Assembly: GCA_031459855.1 (NCBI GenBank)
Contig: JAVKHP010000001.1
Span: 788,059-852,058, forward strand
Direction of reading: 5' to 3'
DNA from: Armatimonadota bacterium
GTDB lineage: Bacteria; Sysuimicrobiota; Sysuimicrobiia; Sysuimicrobiales; Humicultoraceae
Length of the DNA stretch: 64,000 nucleotides
The translations under genes were made by a program, and so were the position numbers. The notes under the pieces were generated by a model. It had not been told where the DNA came from and did no database searches. It saw nothing but the letters and a program-made list of their open reading frames with translations. This document shows, in pieces, positions 33,071-43,575 of this stretch. Within the stretch, counting starts at the first letter, position 1; each line of letters starts with the position of its first letter.

Positions 33071-34132
33071 ATGCCGCCAGCGGGTGCGCGTGTCCTCATG
33101 AAGGGCAACGAGGCGATCGCCGAGGCGGCGATCCGCGCCGGGTGCCGGGCGTACTTCGGGTATCCCATCACCCCGCAGACGGAACTGGCCGAGTACATGG
33201 CCAGACACCTGCCGCGCGCCGGGGGCGTCTTCCTGCAGGCCGAGAGCGAGGTGGCGGCCATCAACATGGTCTACGGCGCAGCGGGCGCGGGCGTGCGGGT
33301 GATGACCAGCACCAGCAGTCCGGGCTTCAGCCTCATGCTGGAAGGGCTGTCGTACCTGGTGGGCGCCCGCCTGCCGTGCGTCGTCGTGAACGTCATGCGC
33401 GGCGGCCCCGGGCTTGGGAACATCGCCCCCGCCCAGAGCGACTACGCCGTGATGACCCGGGCGATGGGCCACGGCGACAGCCACGGCATCGTGCTGGCGC
33501 CGGCCACCGTGCAGGAAGCTGTCGACCTCGTGCGCCTGGCGTTCGAGCTGGCCGAACGCTACCGCCTGCCGGTGCTGCTGGCCGCCGACGGGCTGTTGGG
33601 CCAGATGATGGAACCGGTGGTGCTGCCCGACCCCGTGCCGCCGCCGCCCCCACCGCCGTGGGCGACCACGGGCGGGGGACGCCGGCGGATCTCGTCGATC
33701 TACCTGCAGCCCGAAGACCTCGAGGCGCACGTGCGCGACCTGGTGGCGGTCTACGAGGCGATCGCCCGCACCGAGGCGCCCGCGGAGGCCTACCGCCTGG
33801 ACGACGCCGAGGTGGGCGTGGTGGCCTACGGCACCGCCGCGCGCATCGCGCGGGCGGCGGTGGACCGCGCGCGGGACGACGGGCTGCGGGTCGGGCTGCT
33901 GCGCCCCATCACGCTGTGGCCGTTCCCGACGGCGGCGTTCGCCCGGCCGGTGGCCCGGTGGCTCGTGGTCGAGCTCAGCGCGGGCCAGATGCTCGACGAC
34001 GTCCGCCTGGCCGTCGCCGGCAGGGCGCCGGTGGCGTGGTACGGCCGCGCGGGCGGGGTCGTACCCACGCCGGTCGAGGTCCTGGCGGCGATCCGCCGTG
34101 TCCTGCGAGCGGAAGGCGAGGTGGTGGCATGA
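33071..34132 (+). CDS. korA: 2-oxoglutarate:ferredoxin oxidoreductase alpha subunit
   Basis: About 353 residues. [35 protein letters not shown] opens the pyrimidine-binding domain, with [30 protein letters not shown] and [16 protein letters not shown] following. The domain composition (no separate gamma in the same chain) is that of OorA/KorA. ATG 33071 has GGAG 6 bp upstream; GTG 33050 and ATG 33059 are alternatives. With korB it would interconvert 2-oxoglutarate and succinyl-CoA or a related pair in an anaerobic or reductive TCA route; other 2-oxoacids are possible. Confidence 0.87.
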   Translation: MPPAGARVLMKGNEAIAEAAIRAGCRAYFGYPITPQTELAEYMARHLPRAGGVFLQAESEVAAINMVYGAAGAGVRVMTSTSSPGFSLMLEGLSYLVGARLPCVVVNVMRGGPGLGNIAPAQSDYAVMTRAMGHGDSHGIVLAPATVQEAVDLVRLAFELAERYRLPVLLAADGLLGQMMEPVVLPDPVPPPPPPPWATTGGGRRRISSIYLQPEDLEAHVRDLVAVYEAIARTEAPAEAYRLDDAEVGVVAYGTAARIARAAVDRARDDGLRVGLLRPITLWPFPTAAFARPVARWLVVELSAGQMLDDVRLAVAGRAPVAWYGRAGGVVPTPVEVLAAIRRVLRAEGEVVA

Positions 34133-34977
34133 GCGCGACGCTGGAGGTCACACCGCCGCCCGCGATGGAACAGGTCGCCGGGCGGCCGCGGGTGCTCCTG
34201 GACGTGCCCATGCACTACTGCCCGGGCTGCACCCACGGCATCGTCCATCGCCTGGTGGCCGAGGTGATCGACGAGCTCGATCTGCGCGAGCGTACCGTGG
34301 GCGTGGCCTCGGTGGGGTGCTCGGTCTTCGCCTACGCCTACTTCGACCTGGACTTTCAGCAGGCCGCGCACGGCCGCGCGCCCGCCGTCGCCACGGGTAT
34401 CAAGCGCGTGCGTCCCGACCTGGTCGTGTTCACCTACCAGGGCGACGGCGACCTGGCGGCGATCGGCACCGCCGAGATCGTTCACGCGGCGGCGCGGGGC
34501 GAGCGGCTCACCGTGATCTTCGTCAACAACGCCCTCTACGGGATGACGGGCGGGCAGATGGCGCCGACGAGCCCGGCGGGCATGCGCACGACAACGACGC
34601 CGGAAGGCCGCCAGGCCCGGGCCCACGGGTATCCGCTCCGGATGACCGAGATGCTGGCAGGGCTCGACGGCGTGGCCTATGCGGCGCGCGTGGCCGTGAC
34701 CAGCGTGGCCGGCGTGGTGCGGGCCAAGAAGGCGATCCGCGCCGCCTTCCAGGCACAGCTGGACGACCGCGGACTGGGCATCGTGGAGGTGCTCTCCACC
34801 TGCCCGGTGGGATGGGGCCTGGATCCCGTGGACGCCTTGCGGTGGTGCGAGACGCAGTTGATCCCGGTCTTCCCGCTGGGTGTCTTCAAGGACACCGCCA
34901 GTGTGGACCACGCGCCGGCGCGGGCCCGCAGGCACCCGGCACCCGCGCCGGCCGGCGTGCGCACGCGCGCACCGTAG
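34129..34977 (+). CDS. korB: 2-oxoglutarate:ferredoxin oxidoreductase beta subunit
   Basis: A 282-residue TPP-binding subunit. [20 protein letters not shown] near residues 29-48 and CSVFAYAY give Fe-S/TPP-site cysteines, and [17 protein letters not shown]...[18 protein letters not shown] is the TPP/Mg motif. ATG 34129 overlaps the korA stop (ATGA). The C-terminal 25 residues are a basic variable tail. Confidence 0.9.
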   Translation: MSATLEVTPPPAMEQVAGRPRVLLDVPMHYCPGCTHGIVHRLVAEVIDELDLRERTVGVASVGCSVFAYAYFDLDFQQAAHGRAPAVATGIKRVRPDLVVFTYQGDGDLAAIGTAEIVHAAARGERLTVIFVNNALYGMTGGQMAPTSPAGMRTTTTPEGRQARAHGYPLRMTEMLAGLDGVAYAARVAVTSVAGVVRAKKAIRAAFQAQLDDRGLGIVEVLSTCPVGWGLDPVDALRWCETQLIPVFPLGVFKDTASVDHAPARARRHPAPAPAGVRTRAP

Positions 34978-34990
34978 CGGGGAGCGGGCG

Positions 34991-35539
34991 ATGGCCGCCT
35001 GGGAGGTGCTCGTCGCGGGCTTCGGCGGGCAGGGTGTGCTGTTCCTGGGCGAGGTCCTCGCGCGCGCAGCGGTGCACGAAGGGCGCGAGGTCACCTGGCT
35101 GCCGGCCTATGGCCCCGAGCAGCGCGGCGGTACCGCCCACTGCACGGTGGTGATCGACGATGCGCCGATCGCCTCACCGGTCGTGGCCGACCCCACGATC
35201 CTGATCGCCATGAACCGCCCCTCGCTCGACCGCTTCGAGCCACAGGTGCGGCCCGGCGGCGTCATCGTCTGCGACGTGACCGTGACGGGCCGTCTGCCGG
35301 CGCGCGCGGACGTCACGGCCCTGGGCGTGCCCGCCACCGCCATCGCCGTCGCCATGGGCGCGCCGCGCGCCGCCAACATGGTGCTGCTCGGCGCGGTGCT
35401 GGCGGTCAGGCCGCCGTGCGGGCTCGAGGCCATCCGGGCCGCGCTCGACGAGATGGTCGCCGACCCCGAGGCGCGGGCGCGCAACCTCGAGGCGTTGGAG
35501 CGCGGCCGGCGCGAGGCCGCTGCCCTGACGGCACGGTGA
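34991..35539 (+). CDS. korC: 2-oxoglutarate:ferredoxin oxidoreductase gamma subunit
   Basis: A 182-residue subunit with the family start [22 protein letters not shown] and the motif [16 protein letters not shown] near residues 36-52. It completes korDABC. GGAGCGGG precedes ATG 34991. It is followed by a strong hairpin (35550-35586). Confidence 0.9.
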   Translation: MAAWEVLVAGFGGQGVLFLGEVLARAAVHEGREVTWLPAYGPEQRGGTAHCTVVIDDAPIASPVVADPTILIAMNRPSLDRFEPQVRPGGVIVCDVTVTGRLPARADVTALGVPATAIAVAMGAPRAANMVLLGAVLAVRPPCGLEAIRAALDEMVADPEARARNLEALERGRREAAALTAR

Positions 35540-35549
35540 GCACAAACGA

Positions 35550-35586
35550 CGGCCCGCGCTCGCCGTGCACGTGCGAGCGCGGGCCG
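35550..35586. terminator. bidirectional hairpin between korC and small protein B
   Basis: A 14-bp perfect stem (35550-35563 with 35573-35586) of CGGCCCGCGCTCGC and its complement with a 9-nt loop. It lies between convergent genes. No clear T-run, but the position fits a shared terminator. Confidence 0.7.
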
Positions 35587-35620
35587 CAGGACGGGGCGCC
35601 ATCGCCCGCCGCTGGGGGGG

Positions 35621-35872
35621 TCAGGCGGCGGACGACTTCACGCCGCGAAACCGCGCGAGAAACTGCAGCAGCCTCGCGCCCTCGCGTTTCGCCTCCGCCC
35701 ACTCCTTCTTGTACGCGCGGGCCTGGAGCCGGGCTGTCTCCAGCGCGCGCCGGTGGTCACGCACCGGCCCTGCCGCCGCGCGCTCGCGCCGCAGGATCTC
35801 GCGGTGCTGGGTGAGCGTCCGCTCGGTGGTACGGCGGATCTCGTGCATCATGCGCCGGTGCTCGGGCAGCAT
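35621..35872 (-). CDS. small coiled-coil protein B (paralogue of 6592-6879)
   Basis: An 83-residue protein; ATG 35872 follows GGAGG on the minus strand. It is mostly charged helix ([31 protein letters not shown]) and ends [27 protein letters not shown], matching small protein A in length, spacing and end motif. It has no known domain. Its upstream region carries two operator-like 18-mers, so it likely belongs to the same regulon. Confidence 0.7.
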   Translation of the reverse strand: MLPEHRRMMHEIRRTTERTLTQHREILRRERAAAGPVRDHRRALETARLQARAYKKEWAEAKREGARLLQFLARFRGVKSSAA

Positions 35873-35920
35873 GGCTCCACCTCCGTGGCTCCACGCTACC
35901 CTGCCCCGCGCGCGCCCCCC

Positions 35921-35938
35921 ATCGGGTCCGAGGCGGAT
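35921..35938 (-). promoter_or_regulatory. proximal operator, small protein B promoter
   Basis: 18-mer ATCGGGTCCGAGGCGGAT: one half-site perfect, the other with two mismatches. On the minus strand TAGCGT (35898-35893) starts 22 bp after it, the same hexamer as at the nsrR-nos promoter. Confidence 0.6.
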
Positions 35939-35968
35939 TTTCGCCCTCGGGTATGGACCCGATGCGAA

Positions 35969-35986
35969 ATCGGGTCAGCGCCCTAT
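35969..35986 (-). promoter_or_regulatory. distal operator, small protein B promoter
   Basis: 18-mer ATCGGGTCAGCGCCCTAT with a single half-site mismatch, centred 48 bp upstream of the proximal site. A further CCCGAT half-site (35958-35963) makes an everted pair with it. No plus-strand gene could use it, so it probably adds to small protein B control. Confidence 0.5.
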
Positions 35987-36047
35987 TGACAACTGCCGCG
36001 GTACTATTCACACGCTGTCGTCCGTCGCGTTCCGGCAGACGGCTGGC

Positions 36048-38768
<2,721 letters not shown>

Positions 38769-38867
38769 AGCATCGCTCCTCTGCAGGTGTGCGCCCACCC
38801 CCACGGGACGGACGCCAGTTCATTGTGCCACGGCGGACCGCGCCGGGGCCAGGGGCCTGCGCGCCCT

Positions 38868-38956
38868 CCGCCCACCGCGCGCCCGGGGATACTCCGACAT
38901 CTGCCTGCTCGTTGGTGATGAGCATGCCCCGCCCACCGCGCGCCCGGGAACACTCC
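38868..38956. repeat. pair of 28-bp direct repeats upstream of acnA
   Basis: 28-bp copies at 38868-38895 and 38929-38956 (each with core CCGCCCACCGCGCGCCCGGG) differ at two positions and are offset by 61 bp. They lie in the 276-bp gap between acnA and the 39045-40319 gene. They could be regulator sites for acnA or a small duplication. Confidence 0.8.
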
Positions 38957-39044
38957 TGGATCCAGCGTCGCACGTCGCCGGCTGCCAGCCGGCCGGGCGC
39001 GGCCTGACGCCCGCGTGGGATGGGCCCGCGCCCTTCGGGGCCTG

Positions 39045-40319
39045 TCAGGACACCTGCCGGAACGCGGCCCGCATCCACGACACCGCCATGAACAGGCTGA
39101 ACGCCACCGTGCCCGCGCAGAAGACCGCCGCGCCGATCGTCGCCAGCAGCGGCGCCCGCAGCAGCACCCCGAGGGCGACTCCGATGCTGCCCGCGGCGCT
39201 GGCGTAGAACGGCAGACGACCCTCGCGCGGGTGGTAGGGCGCCGGCAGCCGCGGCACCTCCAGCGCGCTCAACCCGCGGGCGTACCGGTAGAACCACATG
39301 AGGAAGGGTGTCACCTTGTAGAGCTGGCCCATGATGGCCAGCGTCACCCAGCCGAGCAGCACCAGCACTCCGGCCGCCACGGCCAGCCGGTACGGCGCGA
39401 GCGGCACCTGCCCCAGCGCCCAGGCACCACCGGTGGCGCTCAGCGCCACGGTCTGGGCCCAGATCACCCACCAGTGCTGGATCGTGAGGTCCGGCTTGCC
39501 GCCCCGGGCCACCTGCAGCCACCGCCACAGGTCCACCGCGTAGACCGCCCCGGCAGCGGCCAGCAGGGCCACCCCGGCGCGCGCACCGGGGTTCCACGCT
39601 GCAAGCGCCGCCACCACCAGCACGGCGATGCCCGCGTTGAGCAACCCGAGCACCACCGGCAGCCGGCCCTCGTCCAGCGGGCGCACCCCGACGAACCGTG
39701 GCAGCAGATAGTACGAAACGCTCACGACGAGCTGGACCAACCACCCGACGAGCCCCAGCGTCACGTGCGTGCCGATGCCGGCGACACCGAGCAGGTGCCA
39801 CCAGAACGGCCACCGCCAGTTGGCGGCCATCAGCACGCCCCAGCTGGCCGCCGCCACCAGGTAGCCGAGGCTGGCGGCCACGCCGACCCCCGACAGCGGC
39901 CACCGCCGACGCTGCGGGGCCAGCCGCGCCAGCAGCCAGAGGAAGTACACGATGCCCGCCCAGACGACGAGACCGCCGGCGACCAGCACCCCCCGCTGCC
40001 GTGTCAGGAAGCCCGCGGTCAGCATCCCCAGGCCCAGGAGCGTGACGCCACCCTGCGCCAGCACCTGGCGTCCGGGCCTGGCCGCGATGCCAAGCATCGC
40101 CGGCGCCAGCTGGTGCAGCGCGCCCATCGCCATCAGCGTCGCCCAGCCGAGGGTGGCCAGGTGGTTGACCGCCAGCACGGGCCAGGCCCGGACGTTGCCG
40201 CCGGCCAGCGGTGCCGCCACGAGCACCGCGCCGACGCCCACCGCCGGCAGCAGCAGCAGCGCGGCCGCCATGAACAGCACCGCCGGGGTGTACCCGGGCA
40301 ACCCGGTCAGGCGGTGCAC
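39045..40319 (-). CDS. multi-helix haem-copper-oxidase subunit I-like membrane protein
   Basis: A 424-residue membrane protein with about twelve helices. Histidines sit in helix contexts like those of truncated COX1/NnrS-type proteins: VNHLATLGWATLMAMGALHQLAPAMLG near residues 52-78, FWWHLLGVAGIGTHVTLGLVGWLVQ near 170-195 and TIQHWWVIWAQT near 280. The two-His binuclear signature of true oxidases is not clear. The GTG start follows the response regulator stop by 1 bp, so it is the last gene of that operon. A haem-binding or NO/copper-related role is a guess. Confidence 0.55.
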   Translation of the reverse strand: MHRLTGLPGYTPAVLFMAAALLLLPAVGVGAVLVAAPLAGGNVRAWPVLAVNHLATLGWATLMAMGALHQLAPAMLGIAARPGRQVLAQGGVTLLGLGMLTAGFLTRQRGVLVAGGLVVWAGIVYFLWLLARLAPQRRRWPLSGVGVAASLGYLVAAASWGVLMAANWRWPFWWHLLGVAGIGTHVTLGLVGWLVQLVVSVSYYLLPRFVGVRPLDEGRLPVVLGLLNAGIAVLVVAALAAWNPGARAGVALLAAAGAVYAVDLWRWLQVARGGKPDLTIQHWWVIWAQTVALSATGGAWALGQVPLAPYRLAVAAGVLVLLGWVTLAIMGQLYKVTPFLMWFYRYARGLSALEVPRLPAPYHPREGRLPFYASAAGSIGVALGVLLRAPLLATIGAAVFCAGTVAFSLFMAVSWMRAAFRQVS

Positions 40320-40320
40320 G

Positions 40321-40977
40321 CTATGGCTCGATCAACCCCTTGCGAATCGCGTAGCGGACCAGCTCGGCGCGATCGTGGAGGTTGAGTTTCTCCATGATGT
40401 GCGCGCGGTGCGTCTGCACCGTCTTGATGCTGATGTAGAGCCGGTTGGCGATCTCCTGGTTGGTGTACCCCTCGGCGATCAGCGTGAGCACCTCGCGCTC
40501 GCGTTCGGTGAGCCCGTCGAGGGCATGCTCTTTCTCCTTGGGCGACGCACGCTGCAGGAAGTCCTGCACCACCATCTTCGCCACCGAGGGGTAGAGGAAC
40601 GCCTCGCCGCGGTGGGCAGCGCGGACCGCCGCCACCAGGTCCTCAGCCGCGGCGCGCTTGAGCACGTAGCCGGCCGCGCCGACCTTCAGCAGCTCGAAGA
40701 CGTAGTTGCCTTCCTCGTGCATCGTCAGGCCGAGCACCTGCACCTCCGGCAGCTCCCGGCGGATCAGCTCGGTGGCCTGGATGCCGTTCAGATCCGGCAT
40801 GCTGATGTCCATGACGACCACGTCGGGCCGCAGCCGCCGGGCCTGCTCGACGGCCTCCCGGCCGGTGGCGGCCTCGCCGACCACCTCGAAGTCGTCCTGG
40901 CCGGCCAGGATCATGCGCACGCCCTCGCGCACGATGCTGTGGTCGTCGGCGATCAGGATCCGGATCTTGTCGGCCAT
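40321..40977 (-). CDS. NarL/FixJ-family response regulator
   Basis: A 218-residue protein: receiver domain (IRILIADDHSIVREGVRMIL; phospho-acceptor D in VVVMDISMPD near residue 56; K in YVLKRAA near 107) and C-terminal LuxR-type HTH (LTEREREVLTLIAEGYTNQEIANRLYISIKTVQTHRAHIMEKL) at 150-200. It overlaps the kinase gene by 25 bp and is its evident partner. Targets are unknown; the adjacent membrane protein is a candidate. Confidence 0.92.
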   Translation of the reverse strand: MADKIRILIADDHSIVREGVRMILAGQDDFEVVGEAATGREAVEQARRLRPDVVVMDISMPDLNGIQATELIRRELPEVQVLGLTMHEEGNYVFELLKVGAAGYVLKRAAAEDLVAAVRAAHRGEAFLYPSVAKMVVQDFLQRASPKEKEHALDGLTEREREVLTLIAEGYTNQEIANRLYISIKTVQTHRAHIMEKLNLHDRAELVRYAIRKGLIEP

Positions 40978-42155
40978 GCCGTCTCGCCTCCCAACGGGAG
41001 CCGGGCCAGCACGGTGGTCCCCGCGCCAGGCACCGACAGGATCTGCACCGTCCCCCCCACCAGCTGCGCCCGCTCGCGCATCCCGTCCAGGCCCAGCGTG
41101 CGACGCGCCCCGGGCGGGTCCTCGGGGTCGAACCCCACCCCGTCGTCGCGGACCATCACCAGCAGCGCATCGCCGCGCCGGTCCACCCGGATCTCCAACT
41201 TCGAGGCCCGCGCGTGTCGGAGCGCGTTGGTGACGGCTTCCTGGATCACGCGGAACGCCACCGTCTCCACGTCCTGCGGCAGGCGCTCGCCCAGCTCGGC
41301 GACGTGCAGATCGGTCTGCAGCCCGGCGGGGATCACGTAGGTGTCCACGTACCACCGCAGCGCGGGGCCCAGGCCCAGGTCGTCGAGGATCGACGGCCGC
41401 AGCTCGTAGACCAGCTTGCGCAGCTCGTCCAGCCCCTGCTGCGCGAGATCGTGCAGACGACGGAGCTGGGGCGCCATGGCGCCGTTGTCCTCCTCGGCGC
41501 GCGCGGCCAGCTGTGCCAGCTGGATGATGAGGGCGGTCAGCATCTGCCCGGCATGGTCGTGCAGGTCCTGGGCGATCCGGCGGCGCTCCTCCTCCTGGGC
41601 GACCAGCAACCGGTGGAGCAGCTCGCGGTGGGTGTGCTCTTGATCGCGCACCTGCTCGAACAGCCGCGCACGCTGGATGGTGATGGCCAGCTCGTGGCCC
41701 ACCGACTCCAGCATGTGGAGCTCTTCGACCGTCAGCGCGCGGCCGGACGGGAGCAGCAGGTTGAGGATGCCCAAGGCCTGATCCTGCGCCACCAGGGGGA
41801 CCGACGCATGCCGGTGCACGGCAGGGTTCGTCGGAAGGGCCTGCTCCAGGCGCAGGCACTGCACGTAGTTGACCGCGTCGGTGAGCAGGCCCTCGCGCAG
41901 CATGGTGATGCAACGGCACTCGCCCGCCATGCGGCGCTTGCTGGCCACGGTGAGGGCGGCGGGGAGGTTCACGTCGGCTGCCAGCCGGAACTGCCCGGTC
42001 TCGGGGTCGAGGAGGAAGATCCAGCCGGCCTCGACCCCCATCAGCTCCACGATCCGGCGCAGGGCGCTATCCAGCGCCTCGCGCAGGGTGAACGACCGGT
42101 TGAGGACCTCGGCGATGCTCCGGAAGATGGCGAGCTGACGGGCGGTCTCCATCAT
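40953..42155 (-). CDS. GAF-domain sensor histidine kinase, NarX/NreB type
   Basis: A 400-residue soluble kinase. The GAF domain (residues ~10-165) contains a cysteine set GECRCITMLREGLLTDAVNYVQCLRL that could hold an Fe-S cluster or haem. HisKA_3 dimerisation follows with EEERRRIAQDLHDHAGQMLTALI (phospho-His near 216), and the HATPase domain has QEAVTNALRHARAS and DDGVGFDP...GLDGMRERAQLVGG. No transmembrane helix, so it senses an internal signal such as O2, NO or redox state. Cotranscribed with the response regulator. Confidence 0.88.
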   Translation of the reverse strand: MMETARQLAIFRSIAEVLNRSFTLREALDSALRRIVELMGVEAGWIFLLDPETGQFRLAADVNLPAALTVASKRRMAGECRCITMLREGLLTDAVNYVQCLRLEQALPTNPAVHRHASVPLVAQDQALGILNLLLPSGRALTVEELHMLESVGHELAITIQRARLFEQVRDQEHTHRELLHRLLVAQEEERRRIAQDLHDHAGQMLTALIIQLAQLAARAEEDNGAMAPQLRRLHDLAQQGLDELRKLVYELRPSILDDLGLGPALRWYVDTYVIPAGLQTDLHVAELGERLPQDVETVAFRVIQEAVTNALRHARASKLEIRVDRRGDALLVMVRDDGVGFDPEDPPGARRTLGLDGMRERAQLVGGTVQILSVPGAGTTVLARLPLGGETAWPTRSGS

Positions 42156-42228
42156 CGTTCGCCCGGTGCGGGCATCGCGGCGCCGGCCTGCATGGCGTCT
42201 TCAGCATACCAGAACCGGTGTGCGCTGC

Positions 42229-43257
42229 TTAAGGGGCGTCGCCCCGGGCGTCCTGCGTGAGTACCACCGGCCGCAACCGCACGGCCAGGTCCAACGCCTG
42301 TTGCATCGGCCGCGGGTCGGCACGGCCCGTCCCGGCGATGTCGTGCGCGGTCCCGTGCGAGGGCGTGGTGAGCACGAACGGGTACCCCACCCCCACCGAC
42401 ACGCCCCGGTCGAACCCCAGCAGCTTGGTGGCGATCTGGGCCTGGTCATGGTACATCGCCACCACCGCGTCGAACTCCCCGGCGCACGCGCGCCGGAAGA
42501 CGTGGTCCGCGGGCACCGGCCCGGTCGCGGCGATGCCCTCGGCCGCGGCCGCTGCCACCGCCGGCGCGATGAGGCGCTCCTCCTCGTCACCCAGCAGCCC
42601 GCCCTCGCCGGCGTGCGGGTTCAGGGCGGCCACCGCCACCCGGGGGAGGCCCGCACTCGTGGCGACGGCCACGCGGTGGACGAGCCGGATCGCGCGCAGG
42701 ACCCGCGCGGCGCTCAGACGCCCGACGATCTCCCGGAACGGCAGGTGCCCGGTGACCCGCGCTGCCCAGAGCAGCCGGCCCTGCGGCCCGGCCGGATGCG
42801 GGATCACGTTCACCTCGTCGTGGTCGCGCACCCCCACCAGCTGCGCGCAGAGCTCGTACTCGTCGCGCACCGGATACCCGGCGCGGATGATCGCCTGCTT
42901 GTTCAGCGGGGCGAAGGCGACCGCGCGGCCGTCGTCCGCCAGCGCCAGCCGCACCGCCACCTCCAGCCACTGCGCCGCCGCGCGGCCCGCCGCCGGGCTG
43001 ACCTGCCCTGAGGTCCAGCCGCGGTCGGCCGGCGGGACGTCGAGAAAGGGAACGCGGCCACCCTCGAGGACGCCGGGGCGGTCTGCCGGCACCGGCCGGA
43101 GCACCGCCGACGTCCCCACCCGCCGGGACGCCTCTTCCCAGGTCCGCAGGTCCCCCACGACCAGCAGGGGCGTCGCGGGCGGTGTCGCCAGCGCCCTGGC
43201 CAGTACCTCCGGTCCGATGCCGGTCGGGTCTCCCAGCGTCACGATGAGTGCAGCCAT
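42229..43257 (-). CDS. PdxA-family NAD-dependent dehydrogenase
   Basis: A 342-residue enzyme of the 4-hydroxythreonine-4-phosphate dehydrogenase family: LIVTLGDPTGIGPEVLARAL start, APLNKQAIIRAGYPVRDEYELCAQL, ALNPHAGEGGLLGDEE and AMYHDQAQIATKLLGFDRGVSVGVGYPF...TPSHGTAHDIAGTGRA, giving the metal His/Asp ligands. ATG 43257 starts at the conserved N-terminus. It may act in vitamin B6 synthesis, but its divergent position beside a catabolic transporter operon favours a PdxA2-like role with sugar-acid phosphates. Confidence 0.75.
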   Translation of the reverse strand: MAALIVTLGDPTGIGPEVLARALATPPATPLLVVGDLRTWEEASRRVGTSAVLRPVPADRPGVLEGGRVPFLDVPPADRGWTSGQVSPAAGRAAAQWLEVAVRLALADDGRAVAFAPLNKQAIIRAGYPVRDEYELCAQLVGVRDHDEVNVIPHPAGPQGRLLWAARVTGHLPFREIVGRLSAARVLRAIRLVHRVAVATSAGLPRVAVAALNPHAGEGGLLGDEEERLIAPAVAAAAAEGIAATGPVPADHVFRRACAGEFDAVVAMYHDQAQIATKLLGFDRGVSVGVGYPFVLTTPSHGTAHDIAGTGRADPRPMQQALDLAVRLRPVVLTQDARGDAP

Positions 43258-43434
43258 CCGGCCCTCCACCGCCAGGTGGTCGGATCGCCGTCTGCGCGCG
43301 GCGCATGCAGTCGACGACGGCGGGGGCACCGCCGCGAAGCCCGCTCATCGCTGCCGACGGCGTCCGCCGTGGCCCTCCATGACCCTCGCCCCGGCAGCAA
43401 GCGGGAGGCACATCATCGCCCGCGGGCAACCCGT

Positions 43435-43538
43435 TCGTCGTCGCAGTGCCACCTCACCGCATGCAGGGCCGCTCCCGCCACGCACGGCAAGTACAGGTTC
43501 ACGAACTCGTCGTCGTACTGCCACCTCACCGCATGCAG
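43435..43538. repeat. two 32-bp imperfect direct repeats
   Basis: Copies at 43435-43466 and 43507-43538 share TCGTCGTCG...TGCCACCTCACCGCATGCAG with two mismatches, offset 72 bp. Both lie upstream of the ABC importer promoter. They may be regulator sites or a local duplication. Confidence 0.8.
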
Positions 43539-43550
43539 GAGTTCGACATA

Positions 43551-43567
43551 GGTATATTGTATACCAG
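43551..43567 (+). promoter_or_regulatory. GntR/FCD-type operator overlapping the ABC importer promoter
   Basis: GGTATATTGTATACC (43551-43565) is an inverted repeat, and ATTGTATACCAG (43556-43567) matches 10 of 12 positions of ATTGTATACAAT, which I recall as the MdcY (GntR/FCD) site. It overlaps a TATATT -10 candidate and ends 9 bp before the ATG, so binding would block initiation. The GntR gene at 47882 is the likely ligand-responsive partner. Confidence 0.55.
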
Positions 43568-43575
43568 CACGAGCG

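Larger units (their letters stand above)
43258..43575. other. 318-bp divergent control region pdxA-like / ABC importer
   Basis: No credible gene. It contains two 32-bp direct repeats (43435-43466, 43507-43538), a TATATT -10 candidate (43553-43558) and a GntR-type palindrome (43551-43565) just before the ABC ATPase start. Confidence 0.7.

Noticed and set aside
38868-38956. CRISPR-like repeat pair upstream of acnA
   Set aside because: Two copies only, a GC-rich unit without CRISPR features, and no cas genes.
43435-43538. Minimal CRISPR array (two 32-bp repeats, 40-bp spacer)
   Set aside because: Only two imperfect copies, mismatches inside the repeat, no cas genes, and the location is a promoter region.
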